This document shows, one piece after another, positions 17,421 to 26,337 of a stretch of DNA of 64,000 nucleotides. Positions within the stretch are counted from its first letter, which is position 1, and each line of letters starts with the position of its first letter. The DNA is from Marivita sp. S6314 (lineage in GTDB: Bacteria; Pseudomonadota; Alphaproteobacteria; Rhodobacterales; Rhodobacteraceae). The stretch covers positions 176,932 to 240,931 of the forward strand of contig NZ_JALKAO010000005.1 of the NCBI RefSeq assembly GCF_023015985.1, in the 5' to 3' direction. A program made the position numbers and the translations under genes. The notes beneath the pieces were generated by a model that had not been told where the DNA came from, did no database searches, and saw only the letters and a program-made list of their open reading frames with translations.

Positions 17421-18599
17421 TTAAAGCCGTTCAATGGCCAGCGCAATGCCCTGCCCACCGCCGATGCACATGGTGATCAGGGCTTTGGACCCGCCGATCC
17501 GTTCCAGTTCATACAACGCCTTCACGGTGATGATGGCACCGGTTGCGCCCACCGGGTGGCCCAGGGCAATCGCACCGCCATTCGGGTTCACCTTGGCCGG
17601 GTCAAGGCCAAGCCCCTTGTTGACCGCAAGTGCCTGTGCGGCGAAGGCTTCGTTGCTTTCGATGACATCGAAATCACCGATTGACAGACCCGTGCGCTTG
17701 AGAAGGTTCTCGACCGCTGGCACCGGGCCGATGCCCATCACCTCGGGTCGGACACCTGCGTGGGCATAGCCCAGCACCCGCGCGCGGGGTTTGAGACCGG
17801 CTTTTTCCGCAGCCCCTGCCGTTGCAAGGCAGATCGCGGCAGCGCCATCGTTGATGCCTGATGCGTTGCCCGCCGTGACCGTGCCGTCCTTCTGGAACAC
17901 CGTGCGCAGGCCGCCGAGTGTTTCCAGGCTGGTCGCCTTGGGGTGTTCGTCGGTGTCAAACGCCACCGTCTCGCGTTTCTTTTTCACGTCGACGGGCACG
18001 ATCTGGCTGGCAAACCGGCCTTCGGCGATGGCCTTGGCGGCGCGGTCCTGGCTGGTCATTGCAAACTGGTCTTGCATGTCGCGGGTGATGTCATGCTCTG
18101 CCGCGACGTTTTCGGCGGTGACACCCATGTGGCCGGTGCCAAACGGGCAGTTGAGTGCGCCCAGCATCATGTCGAGCGTGCGAATGTCGCCCATCTTGGC
18201 GCCCCAGCGCTGGTCGGGCACGATATAGGGCGCGCGGCTCATGGATTCGGCCCCGCCTGCCAAGGCGAAGTCCGCGTCACCCAGCATCAGCGACTGGATC
18301 GCCGACACAATCGCCTGCGCGCCTGATCCGCACAGACGGTTCACGTTCATCGCCGGGGTGGTGTCGGGGATGCCCGCCTGCATGGCGGCGACGCGGCTCA
18401 GGTACATGTCGCGCGGTTCGGTGTTGATGACGTGGCCAAAGACGACGGTGCCGATCTGGCCGCCGTCGACGCCCGACCGCTCCATCGCGGCTTTGGCGGC
18501 TGTTGCGCCCAGATCAATCGGTGGCGTGGCGGCAAGTGAGCCTCCAAAGGTGCCAATCGCGGTGCGCGCGCCGTCAAGGATTACAATATCGTCTGCCAT
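17421..18599 (-). CDS. Acetyl-CoA C-acyltransferase (beta-ketothiolase)
   Basis: 392 residues, full-length thiolase. Catalytic residues are present: nucleophilic Cys about residue 90 (NVNRLCGSGAQA), the histidine in ALGHPVGATGA (about 350) and the second cysteine in TMCIGGGQG (about 380). The enzyme condenses or cleaves acyl-CoA and acetyl-CoA. The sequence could be a BktB/PhaA-type beta-ketothiolase or an acetyl-CoA acetyltransferase; which acyl chain it prefers cannot be told. It is a single-gene unit with its own terminator. Confidence 0.94.
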   Translation of the reverse strand: MADDIVILDGARTAIGTFGGSLAATPPIDLGATAAKAAMERSGVDGGQIGTVVFGHVINTEPRDMYLSRVAAMQAGIPDTTPAMNVNRLCGSGAQAIVSAIQSLMLGDADFALAGGAESMSRAPYIVPDQRWGAKMGDIRTLDMMLGALNCPFGTGHMGVTAENVAAEHDITRDMQDQFAMTSQDRAAKAIAEGRFASQIVPVDVKKKRETVAFDTDEHPKATSLETLGGLRTVFQKDGTVTAGNASGINDGAAAICLATAGAAEKAGLKPRARVLGYAHAGVRPEVMGIGPVPAVENLLKRTGLSIGDFDVIESNEAFAAQALAVNKGLGLDPAKVNPNGGAIALGHPVGATGAIITVKALYELERIGGSKALITMCIGGGQGIALAIERL

Positions 18600-18667
18600 G
18601 GAAGTCCCCCAATTCTGTTGCGCGCAGTATGGGCAACCGTCGGGGCGGAGTCAGCCACAACGTCCCG

Positions 18668-20002
18668 TCAGTCGGCAGGACCATTTGTCGCCAGCACCGA
18701 CCCTTCGAGCATTTTGACCTCGCGCTGCGGGAACGGGATCGAAATGCCGTGTTCCTGAAACGCGTCCCAGAGGGCCAGGTAGACATTGCCGCGAATGTTG
18801 GTCAGCCCGCCGGTGGGGTCGCGGATCCAGAACCGCAGGATGTAGTCCACCGAGCTGTCGCCAAATCCGACAATGTGGCACACCGGGGGTTTGAAGCTGA
18901 GCACCCGGTCAACAGATTTCGCCGCTGCGATTGCCAGTTCGCGGACTTGGTGGGGATCGTCCTGATAGGCGGTGCCGAAATAGATATCGAGGCGGACAAA
19001 TTCGTTGGAATGCGACCAGTTCACCACCTGCCCGGTGATCAGGTCTTCGTTGGGAATAAGGTATTCCCGCCCGTCGCGTGTAACCACGCTGACATAGCGC
19101 GCGCCCAGAGAGTTGATCCAGCCAAACGTGTCGCCCAGTGAAATCACGTCACCGGGTTTGATCGACTTGTCGAGCAGGATGATGATGCCGGACACAAGGT
19201 TCGACACCACCTTCTGCAAACCAAAGCCGATGCCGATACCGATGGCACCGGACAGAACGGCCAGACCTGTCAGGTCAAACCCGACAATCCGCAGCGCGAT
19301 AAAGAACGCGGCCCCGTAAAGCGTGACCTGAAGGAACTTGATCGCCAGAACCTGCATCGAGGGCGAGATGTCTTCGTTCTTGCGAATGGTGGCGGCGGTA
19401 GAGCTGCTGATCAGGCGGGCGATGGCCAGAAGGACGGCAAGAAACACGATGGCCTGCAGGATGATCCACAGCGAAAACCGCGATTCGCCCAGATCAAAGG
19501 CGGCGCTTTCCAGAAGCGATTGCGCCTCGTCTGCAAGGCCGGTGATCGACAGCGTGACCCAGATCCACGCGCCGTAGCGCACGATGCCCCGGATCAGCGT
19601 GTTCGAGATCAGTCGCGTGGCAAGGACGATGAACAGCCAGGCTGTCGACAGGTTTGCAATGATGCTCAGCAGATAGGATCGTGAGGGCCAGGTGATCTCT
19701 CGCATCGCGAAAACGACGATCCAGATCAGCAGGACAAACAGGATCATCCGCAACCGTCGATGCAACACGACGAGGATGCGCATGCGCCATTTCGGCCAGC
19801 CCTCGCGGGTGCGCATCCAATCGTGCATGCGTGGCTTGAGCAGAGCGGCAAGCAGATGCGCCGCAACGAACACGCCCAGCGCGATACCAAGCTGGTAGGC
19901 GTTCCATGGCCGCAACAGGTTGTCGACAAACGCCTGCACCCACGCGAACGAGCCCAGGGCAAGTTCGGTCAGTGCCTCGGTGGTGACGGCCTCTTGTTCC
20001 AT
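18668..20002 (-). CDS. Mechanosensitive ion channel family protein (MscS type)
   Basis: 444 residues with several N-terminal membrane helices beyond the three of E. coli MscS, then the pore helix (SGAIGIGIGFGLQKVVSNLVSG, about residues 250-272), the beta domain (SIKPGDVISLGDTFGWI) and a cytoplasmic alpha/beta cage ending near the C-terminus. Channels of this type release solutes during hypo-osmotic shock. The longer N-terminal membrane region places it among the larger MscS-like proteins. It is monocistronic. Confidence 0.93.
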   Translation of the reverse strand: MEQEAVTTEALTELALGSFAWVQAFVDNLLRPWNAYQLGIALGVFVAAHLLAALLKPRMHDWMRTREGWPKWRMRILVVLHRRLRMILFVLLIWIVVFAMREITWPSRSYLLSIIANLSTAWLFIVLATRLISNTLIRGIVRYGAWIWVTLSITGLADEAQSLLESAAFDLGESRFSLWIILQAIVFLAVLLAIARLISSSTAATIRKNEDISPSMQVLAIKFLQVTLYGAAFFIALRIVGFDLTGLAVLSGAIGIGIGFGLQKVVSNLVSGIIILLDKSIKPGDVISLGDTFGWINSLGARYVSVVTRDGREYLIPNEDLITGQVVNWSHSNEFVRLDIYFGTAYQDDPHQVRELAIAAAKSVDRVLSFKPPVCHIVGFGDSSVDYILRFWIRDPTGGLTNIRGNVYLALWDAFQEHGISIPFPQREVKMLEGSVLATNGPAD

Positions 20003-20063
20003 GGTGCGCTACCGCTGCTTCTTTTGGTGCAGCGTCGCATTGCGGTTGCGATGGCGCAACCGG

Positions 20064-20195
20064 TTAGGAACTGATGAACGGCAGGATCACAGGTTCCGGC
20101 CACGCTGACGTGTCGGCCCCGGCGGTATGGACCGCAAGAATGCCTGCAAGCAGGGCGATCAGCCCGAGATTGATGATGTTAAGTTTGGTCAGCAT
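20064..20195 (-). CDS. Small membrane protein, 43 residues, unknown function
   Basis: ATG at 20195 preceded by GAGGGA at a normal distance; 43 residues. Residues 5-23 (LNIINLGLIALLAGILAVH) are a single membrane segment or an uncleaved signal, and a short polar tail follows ending ILPFISS. A longer frame upstream of the ATG has no coding support. It is divergent from leuC and lies 61 bases beyond the mscS start on the same strand. No family was recognised. Being short, it is easy to miss in annotation. Confidence 0.6.
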   Translation of the reverse strand: MLTKLNIINLGLIALLAGILAVHTAGADTSAWPEPVILPFISS

Positions 20196-20470
20196 AAGTC
20201 CCTCGCAGTGATAGGTACGCGTGTGGACGTGGTCCGGATCACATTTTATCTGGCGCGCGGCCGCGCCACGTGGCTCAGGCTTGCGACTGGCCGGTCTGAT
20301 GATGTAGGACAGCGTGCATGACGATGGTTTTTGACATGGATGATCGCGCGCGGTTGCGTGAACGATTCTTCGGTGCGGCGCACACGGTGCGGGCGCGACT
20401 ATCCTGACGCGCATCCGCGCGAGACCCCGACCAACACATTCACATTGCTTTGCTGTAAGGGAGAGGACAG
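20196..20470. other. Intergenic region upstream of leuC
   Basis: 275 bases. It should hold the leuCD promoter and the promoter of the small membrane protein. A TTGACA occurs at 20331-20336, but no convincing -10 follows at 16-18 bases. A 29-codon ORF (20318-20407, beginning MTMVFDMDD) exists; it has no leucine run, so it is not an obvious leucine attenuation peptide. Confidence 0.4.
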
Positions 20471-21874
20471 ATGTCCCCCAAAACGCTCTATGATAAAATC
20501 TGGGATGCCCATGTCGCGCATGAAGCCGACGATGGCACCTGCCTGCTTTATATCGACCGCCACCTTGTTCACGAAGTGACAAGCCCGCAGGCCTTTGAAG
20601 GTCTGCGCATGGCGGGCCGGTCGGTGCGCGCACCGGACAAGACGATCGCGGTGCCGGATCACAATGTTCCGACAACGCTGGACCGTGCCAACGCGGCAAC
20701 CATGACCGAAGACAGCCGTGTTCAGGTTGAGGCTTTGGACAAGAACGCAAAGGACTTTGGCATTCATTATTACCCGGTGTCCGATGTGCGGCAGGGCATC
20801 GTGCATATCGTCGGCCCCGAACAGGGTTGGACACTGCCGGGCATGACGGTTGTATGCGGCGACAGCCACACCGCGACTCATGGCGCGTTTGGGTCTTTGG
20901 CGCACGGCATCGGCACATCCGAAGTTGAGCACGTTCTGGCGACGCAGACGCTGATTCAGAAGAAGTCCAAGAATATGAAGGTCGAGATCACCGGCAAGCT
21001 GCGCCCCGGTGTGACCGCCAAGGACATCACCCTGTCCGTGATCGGTGAGACCGGAACCGCCGGTGGCACCGGTTACGTGATCGAGTATTGCGGTGAAGCG
21101 ATCCGCGATCTGTCGATGGAAGGTCGCATGACGGTCTGCAACATGGCGATCGAAGGTGGCGCGCGCGCGGGTCTGATCGCGCCGGATGAAAAGACGTTTG
21201 AATACGTGAAGGGCCGCCCGCACGCGCCGAAAGGGGCACAGTGGGAAGCCGCTTTGGCGTGGTGGAAGACGCTCTATTCCGATGACGATGCGCATTGGGA
21301 CAAGGTTGTGACCATCAAGGGCGAAGACATCGCGCCTGTTGTGACATGGGGCACGTCACCCGAGGATGTTCTCCCGATCACAGCCGAGGTGCCTGCTGCC
21401 GAGAGCTTTGAAGGTGGCAAGGTTGGCGCGGCACAGCGGTCTTTGGACTATATGGGTCTTAAGCCCGGACAGAAGCTGTCGGATATCGAGATCGACACCG
21501 TGTTCATCGGCTCTTGTACCAATGGTCGGATTGAAGACCTGCGCGCGGCTGCGGAAATCCTCAAGGGCAAGAAGATCGCCGTGAAGCGTGCAATGGTTGT
21601 GCCCGGATCAGGCTTGGTTCGTGCGCAGGCCGAGGAAGAAGGTCTGGCGGACATCTTCAAGGACGCCGGGTTCGAATGGCGTCTTGCAGGCTGTTCCATG
21701 TGCCTTGCAATGAACCCCGATCAATTGCAGCCGGGTGAGCGCTGTGCGGCAACATCCAACCGGAACTTCGAAGGCCGTCAGGGCCGGGGTGGCCGGACGC
21801 ACCTGATGTCGCCTGCAATGGCTGCGGCTGCGGCTGTGACCGGGAAACTGACCGACGTGCGGGAGATGATGTAA
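20471..21874 (+). CDS. leuC: 3-isopropylmalate dehydratase large subunit
   Basis: 467 residues, full length. With LeuD it isomerises 2-isopropylmalate to 3-isopropylmalate in leucine synthesis, using a 4Fe-4S cluster. Cluster cysteines are visible in [14 protein letters not shown] (about residue 347) and [13 protein letters not shown] (about 407-419). The N-terminus [13 protein letters not shown] is typical. The start has GGGAGAGGA upstream. Its stop overlaps the leuD start by one base (TAATG). Confidence 0.98.
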   Translation: MSPKTLYDKIWDAHVAHEADDGTCLLYIDRHLVHEVTSPQAFEGLRMAGRSVRAPDKTIAVPDHNVPTTLDRANAATMTEDSRVQVEALDKNAKDFGIHYYPVSDVRQGIVHIVGPEQGWTLPGMTVVCGDSHTATHGAFGSLAHGIGTSEVEHVLATQTLIQKKSKNMKVEITGKLRPGVTAKDITLSVIGETGTAGGTGYVIEYCGEAIRDLSMEGRMTVCNMAIEGGARAGLIAPDEKTFEYVKGRPHAPKGAQWEAALAWWKTLYSDDDAHWDKVVTIKGEDIAPVVTWGTSPEDVLPITAEVPAAESFEGGKVGAAQRSLDYMGLKPGQKLSDIEIDTVFIGSCTNGRIEDLRAAAEILKGKKIAVKRAMVVPGSGLVRAQAEEEGLADIFKDAGFEWRLAGCSMCLAMNPDQLQPGERCAATSNRNFEGRQGRGGRTHLMSPAMAAAAAVTGKLTDVREMM

Positions 21875-22479
21875 TGGAAAAGTTCGAAAAACTCACCGGG
21901 ATCGCGGCGCCTATGCCGTTGGTGAATATCGACACCGATATGATCATCCCCAAGCAGTTCCTGAAAACGATCAAGCGGTCGGGTCTGGGCGTGAACCTGT
22001 TTGACGAGATGCGCTATGATGATGACGGCAACGAGATCCCTGATTTCGTGCTGAACAAGCCGCAATATCGTGAGGCAGAGATTCTTGTTGCCGGGGACAA
22101 CTTTGGCTGTGGATCGTCGCGGGAACACGCGCCTTGGGCGTTGAAAGATTTTGGCATCCGGGCGGTTGTGTCGACCTCGTTTGCCGACATCTTTTACAAC
22201 AACTGCTTCAAGAACGGCATTCTGCCGATTGTTCTGCCGCAAGAGGCCGTCGACGTGCTGATGAAAGATGCCGAGAAGGGCTCGAACGCGCGGATGACGG
22301 TTGATCTGGAAAACCAGGTTGTGACCAGTTCGGACGGCGAGAGCTTTTCGTTCGAGGTGGACAGCTTCAAGAAGCATTGCCTGATGAATGGTCTGGACGA
22401 CATCGGTTTGACGATGGAAAAAGCCAAGTCCATCGACACGTTCGAAGCGCAGGCCGAACAGGCGCGTCCCTGGGTTTAA
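21874..22479 (+). CDS. leuD: 3-isopropylmalate dehydratase small subunit
   Basis: 201 residues, full length, beginning [20 protein letters not shown]. It contains the swivelling-domain signature [16 protein letters not shown] (about residues 71-86). It completes the LeuCD enzyme and is translationally coupled to leuC. A terminator follows within 25 bases, so leuCD forms its own transcript, separate from leuB 2.7 kb further on. Confidence 0.98.
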   Translation: MEKFEKLTGIAAPMPLVNIDTDMIIPKQFLKTIKRSGLGVNLFDEMRYDDDGNEIPDFVLNKPQYREAEILVAGDNFGCGSSREHAPWALKDFGIRAVVSTSFADIFYNNCFKNGILPIVLPQEAVDVLMKDAEKGSNARMTVDLENQVVTSSDGESFSFEVDSFKKHCLMNGLDDIGLTMEKAKSIDTFEAQAEQARPWV

Positions 22480-22501
22480 ATCCCTTAGGGTAAACTTTGA
22501 G

Positions 22502-22531
22502 AGGTCGTCCCGGTGGGGCGGCCTTTTTTTG
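22502..22531 (+). terminator. Rho-independent terminator after leuD
   Basis: GGTCGTCCC / GGGCGGCC stem (with G-T pairs) around a GGTG loop, followed by seven or more T. It is on the plus strand directly after leuD. Confidence 0.85.
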
Positions 22532-22577
22532 TGTGATACGGGTTGTGCGCGTGCCCGTGGTTCGCAAGATTGCTGGT

Positions 22578-23096
22578 ATGGCAAAGGACAGTCCGACCCT
22601 TCACATGATGTGCGGCAAGATCGCGAGCGGAAAGTCGACGCTTTCGGCGCGATTGGGTGCGCAGCCGCGTACGGTCGTGATCGCAGAAGACGTGTGGCTG
22701 CACGGGCTTTATGCGGATCAGCTTGCATCGGTTGCGGATTACATGCGGGCGATGGCAAGGTTTCGCCCGATGATCGGGCCGCATATCGCGGACTTGCTGA
22801 CTGCCGGTGTGTCCGTCGTTCTTGATTTTCAGGCCAACACCGTGGATGCGCGGCGCTGGATGCGGGGGATTGTTGAGCAGACACAGGCGTCCCATGCGCT
22901 GCATGTTCTGGACGTTCCTGACGAGGTCTGTCTGAAGAGGTTACACGCCCGCAACGCGGCGGGGACGCATCCCTTCACGGTGAGCGATGCACAGTTTCAT
23001 CACGTTTCGGCGCATTTTGTACCGCCATCCGACGACGAAGGGTTCCATATCGTGCGCCATTCCCACGGCGATGGCCCGATGGGTGAGGGTGCGTGA
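22578..23096 (+). CDS. AAA family ATPase / small kinase-like P-loop protein
   Basis: 172 residues from the ATG at 22578. The P-loop GKIASGKST (about residues 14-22) is near the N-terminus, followed by an acidic AEDVWLHG and, later, VVLDFQANTVDARRWM. This is the pattern of the AAA_33 or zeta-toxin-like small kinase group. The substrate is unknown and no antitoxin is present, so a toxin role is not supported. The open frame extends back to 22497 through the leuD terminator; the internal ATG is the sensible start. Confidence 0.75.
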   Translation: MAKDSPTLHMMCGKIASGKSTLSARLGAQPRTVVIAEDVWLHGLYADQLASVADYMRAMARFRPMIGPHIADLLTAGVSVVLDFQANTVDARRWMRGIVEQTQASHALHVLDVPDEVCLKRLHARNAAGTHPFTVSDAQFHHVSAHFVPPSDDEGFHIVRHSHGDGPMGEGA

Positions 23097-23359
23097 GACC
23101 GTATTTGGCGAGCTTACAACATGTTGTGGGTTCTTCTGCGATTGCCACATTTGGCATCGGTCGTTGATGTATTCGCGCACCAGTTATTCTGCAAAAACAG
23201 GGATTTCGTAGACCCGACCCGCAGTAGGCGTTGAGCGGGAATCCGAACTTGGGCAACAATAGGGCAATAATGAGGCAGGCCGTCCCATCCGACGGTCACA
23301 AAATTTGGAACAAGGGCACGGCATCGTATCGCGTCCGTCCAAGTTGAGAGGAAACCAGA
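23097..23359. other. Intergenic region with two short palindromes
   Basis: 263 bases between the ATPase and the membrane protein. It contains a perfect 12-bp palindrome ACAACATGTTGT (23116-23127) and an inverted repeat TGCCA-CATT-TGGCA (23143-23156). Both could be protein-binding sites controlling the downstream genes. No ORF is supported. Confidence 0.4.
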
Positions 23360-24196
23360 GTGGTCAAGCGGATCATTGGATCAGCTATCCGTGCGCTATT
23401 GATGGCGTTCCTTGTGGCGATTCCGTCGCTTGTGTTGCCGGGCACGTCCAGCGATGCCGCGCAGATGGCGGCGCTTGTGGCGCTTGTGGCGGCGGTTGTG
23501 ACCTTTGCCGAGTATTACAGCGAATACCCCACCTTTCTTGAGTTCCGGGACGCTCCGCCCTTTAACCGGCTTCGGTTCCTGGGGCTGTTCTTTTGCGTGA
23601 TGTTCGCCTCGTTGCTGACCGCGTCGGACGGGCGTGGCGCGCATGTGCCGCAGACCTTGCTGCAGGGGTGGTCGCATGATGCGGCAGTGGCCTTTGATTT
23701 TCCGTTTTCGCCGGTGCACCTGATGTCGATTGCGTTTGGCGATCTGCCGCAGCTGTTTGATGTTGCGGCTGTCACACGCATGGCGAGCGTTCTTTTTGCG
23801 GTGACGCTGATCACGCTGTGTTTGTTCTGGGTGCACGCCCGGTTCATTTTCTGGCCCATCCGCAAGAAGGCGTTCAATTTCTGGATCAATCTGCCGTTGT
23901 TTGACCCGACCTCTGGCAAGGATGTTCTGTTTCGGTTGAAACGCGATGCACATATTAACCTGGCTTTAGGGTTTCTGCTGCCATTCCTGATCCCGGCGCT
24001 GCTGCGGATGTGGATGGGGGCGTTCGATCCCACCATCCTTACGGTGCCAGAGGTTCTGATCTGGGTTCTGTGCGCGTGGGCGTTTCTGCCACTGACATTG
24101 ATGATGCGGGGCATTGCGTTGTTCCGGGTGGCGGCTCTGATCGAAGAGAAACGTCGCCGCGCCTATGCGCAGGAAGACGAATTGCAAATCGCCTGA
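23360..24196 (+). CDS. Hypothetical integral membrane protein
   Basis: 278 residues, GTG start at 23360 with GAGAGGA seven bases upstream. About six hydrophobic segments can be placed: near 8-28, 35-50, 72-88, 140-160, 198-217 and 228-250. A charged C-terminal tail (EEKRRRAYAQEDE) is probably cytoplasmic. No known family is recognised. It lies between leuCD and leuB and overlaps or abuts the endonuclease-like gene that follows. Confidence 0.75.
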   Translation: MVKRIIGSAIRALLMAFLVAIPSLVLPGTSSDAAQMAALVALVAAVVTFAEYYSEYPTFLEFRDAPPFNRLRFLGLFFCVMFASLLTASDGRGAHVPQTLLQGWSHDAAVAFDFPFSPVHLMSIAFGDLPQLFDVAAVTRMASVLFAVTLITLCLFWVHARFIFWPIRKKAFNFWINLPLFDPTSGKDVLFRLKRDAHINLALGFLLPFLIPALLRMWMGAFDPTILTVPEVLIWVLCAWAFLPLTLMMRGIALFRVAALIEEKRRRAYAQEDELQIA

Positions 24197-25155
24197 TCGG
24201 GTGTGTCTGTATTTTCCTGATCTTTGCCGGAGCGGCCTTTGCGGGTGAGCTGCGGTTGGCGCTGTGGCATGTGCCGTTTTCGCGCGAGGGCCCCGGACTT
24301 TTGTTGCGCGATCTGCGCAAGGAGCAGGCGTCGCTTGTTGCGCTGGCCGACGCGATCCGGACGGCGGATGCCGATATCGTTGTCCTGACGAAATTTGATT
24401 ACGACGCTCAGGCACTGGCGCTGACCGCGTTGCGGGATCTGGTGGGGGATGGGCATCACCATGTTCGGGCATTGCCGTCCAATTCCGGCCTTCCAACGTG
24501 GCACGATCTGGATGGGGACGGGCGTTTGGGGGAACCCGAGGATATGCACGCGTACGGGCTGTTTCCCGGGCAGGGCGCGTTGGCAATCCTATCGCGGTTT
24601 CCGATTGTCGACCATGAGATGGCATCGTTCAATGCGCTGCTTTGGAAGGACTTTGCGGACACGCATGTGACGCCGATAGATGTGGGTTGGGAGGACCGCC
24701 GTCTGTCCAGTGGAGGGCATTGGGTTGTCCCGGTGCAGGTCACGGACGGGATGCGTCTGGACCTGCTGATCGGGCATGCCGGTGCGCCGGTGTTCGACGG
24801 GCCGGAGGACCGCAACGGGCGGCGCAATCTGGATGAGCTGCGGTTGTGGAGCCAGATCATCGAAGAGCGGCGGGATGGGGCGCTGGTGTTCATGGCGAAT
24901 ACCAACCTTGATCCGCAGCGCGGCGATGGATACCGGGACGCGATGGAGACGTTCCTGCGCGACGGACCGTTTCAGGACCCGCTACCCGAGACCCCCACGG
25001 CGATGTGGGACCGACCGGGGCCGATGCGGGTGTCTTATCTTTTGCCATCGAGGAACATGGCGGTGCGGCAGGCGCGGGTCTGGCCGCTGGTGCCGGATCA
25101 AAAACACCGCCTGATCACCGTGGACATCCTGCTTCGGAATCGCCCGTCACCTTGA
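24181..25155 (+). CDS. Exported endonuclease/exonuclease/phosphatase family protein
   Basis: About 324 residues. A signal peptide is clear (ANRLIGCVCIFLIFAGAAFA-GEL) and is followed by an EEP-fold protein: LALWHVPFSREG, DADIVVLTKFDYDAQ, a GALAILSRFPI block, LLIGHAGAPVFDGPEDRNG and FMANTNLDPQRGDG. Members are often annotated as secreted nucleases or phosphatases; substrate unknown. No ATG, GTG or TTG exists in frame at the right place. The ATT at 24181 sits six bases after AGGA, and a CTG overlaps the upstream stop at 24193. The start is therefore uncertain and possibly non-canonical. Confidence 0.75.
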   Translation: MANRLIGCVCIFLIFAGAAFAGELRLALWHVPFSREGPGLLLRDLRKEQASLVALADAIRTADADIVVLTKFDYDAQALALTALRDLVGDGHHHVRALPSNSGLPTWHDLDGDGRLGEPEDMHAYGLFPGQGALAILSRFPIVDHEMASFNALLWKDFADTHVTPIDVGWEDRRLSSGGHWVVPVQVTDGMRLDLLIGHAGAPVFDGPEDRNGRRNLDELRLWSQIIEERRDGALVFMANTNLDPQRGDGYRDAMETFLRDGPFQDPLPETPTAMWDRPGPMRVSYLLPSRNMAVRQARVWPLVPDQKHRLITVDILLRNRPSP

Positions 25156-25212
25156 CCCTCGGAGCAAGCGGGTCTAGGCGAAGCGCAACTTGGATGACAA
25201 AGGAGTCCCACG

Positions 25213-26319
25213 ATGAGCAACGCTTCGCTTCTGATTTTGCCCGGTGACGGGATTGGCCCCGAGGTAATGACCGAAGTGCGCAAGATCATCGATTGGTACG
25301 GCGCGAAACGTGACCTGCAATTCGACGTGAGCGAAGACCTTGTTGGGGGTGCCGCGTACGACAAGCACGGCACGCCGCTGCATGATGACACGATGGCAAA
25401 GGCGCAAGAGGTTGATGCGGTTCTGCTGGGGGCTGTGGGTGGTCCGAAATACGACAACCTTGATTTCAGCGTGAAGCCGGAACGTGGCCTGCTGCGATTG
25501 CGCAAGGAAATGGACCTGTTTGCAAACCTGCGCCCGGCGCAGTGCTTTGACGCGCTGGCGGATTTTTCGTCGCTGAAGAAAGACATTGTTGCGGGCCTCG
25601 ACATCATGATCGTGCGCGAACTGACGTCGGGCATCTATTTCGGAGAGCCACGCGGCATCTTTGAAGAGGGCAACGAACGCGTCGGCATCAACACGCAGCG
25701 CTACACCGAAAGCGAGATTGACCGCGTGGCGCGGTCGGCGTTTGAACTGGCGCGGCGTCGCGGCAACAAGGTCTGCTCGATGGAGAAGGCCAACGTAATG
25801 GAATCGGGCATCCTGTGGCGCGAAGTTGTGCAGAAAGTGCATGACGAAGATTACCCGGATGTCGAGCTGAGCCACATGTATGCCGATGCCGGTGCGATGC
25901 AGCTGTGCCGCTATCCCAAGCAGTTTGACGTCATCGTGACGGACAACCTGTTCGGCGACATCCTGTCGGACGCGGCGGCGATGCTGACCGGGTCGCTGGG
26001 TATGTTGCCCTCTGCGAGCCTTGGCGCGCCGATGGCGAACGGTCGTCCCAAAGCGCTGTACGAACCGGTTCACGGATCGGCCCCGGACATTGCCGGGCAG
26101 GGCAAGGCGAACCCGATTGCCTGTATCCTGAGCTTTGCAATGGCACTGCGCTATTCGTTCGATCAGGGCGATGAGGCGGCGCGGCTGGAAGCGGCGATTG
26201 AGACCGTGCTGGCAGACGGCGCGCGCACCGCGGATCTTATGGGGCCCGAGGGCGGCACACCGATGTCCACCACCGACATGGGTGATGCGATCATCGCGGC
26301 GCTGGACGCGAGCTTGTAA
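25213..26319 (+). CDS. leuB: 3-isopropylmalate dehydrogenase
   Basis: 368 residues, full length. It oxidises and decarboxylates 3-isopropylmalate to 2-oxoisocaproate with NAD. Signatures: [14 protein letters not shown] at the N-terminus, [17 protein letters not shown] (about residues 134-150) and [22 protein letters not shown] (about 243-264). The start has AAAGGAG upstream. It follows the nuclease-like gene after 57 bases and completes the leuCD-leuB set. Confidence 0.98.
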   Translation: MSNASLLILPGDGIGPEVMTEVRKIIDWYGAKRDLQFDVSEDLVGGAAYDKHGTPLHDDTMAKAQEVDAVLLGAVGGPKYDNLDFSVKPERGLLRLRKEMDLFANLRPAQCFDALADFSSLKKDIVAGLDIMIVRELTSGIYFGEPRGIFEEGNERVGINTQRYTESEIDRVARSAFELARRRGNKVCSMEKANVMESGILWREVVQKVHDEDYPDVELSHMYADAGAMQLCRYPKQFDVIVTDNLFGDILSDAAAMLTGSLGMLPSASLGAPMANGRPKALYEPVHGSAPDIAGQGKANPIACILSFAMALRYSFDQGDEAARLEAAIETVLADGARTADLMGPEGGTPMSTTDMGDAIIAALDASL

Positions 26320-26337
26320 GCAGAAAGGGGGCCAGCG

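Noticed and set aside
20318..20407. Leucine leader peptide for attenuation of leuCD
   Set aside because: The 29-codon ORF has no run of leucine codons and no terminator/antiterminator pair was found before leuC.
22578..23096. Zeta-toxin gene
   Set aside because: A P-loop and a small kinase-like fold are visible, but there is no epsilon antitoxin or plasmid context, so only an AAA/kinase-like ATPase is claimed.
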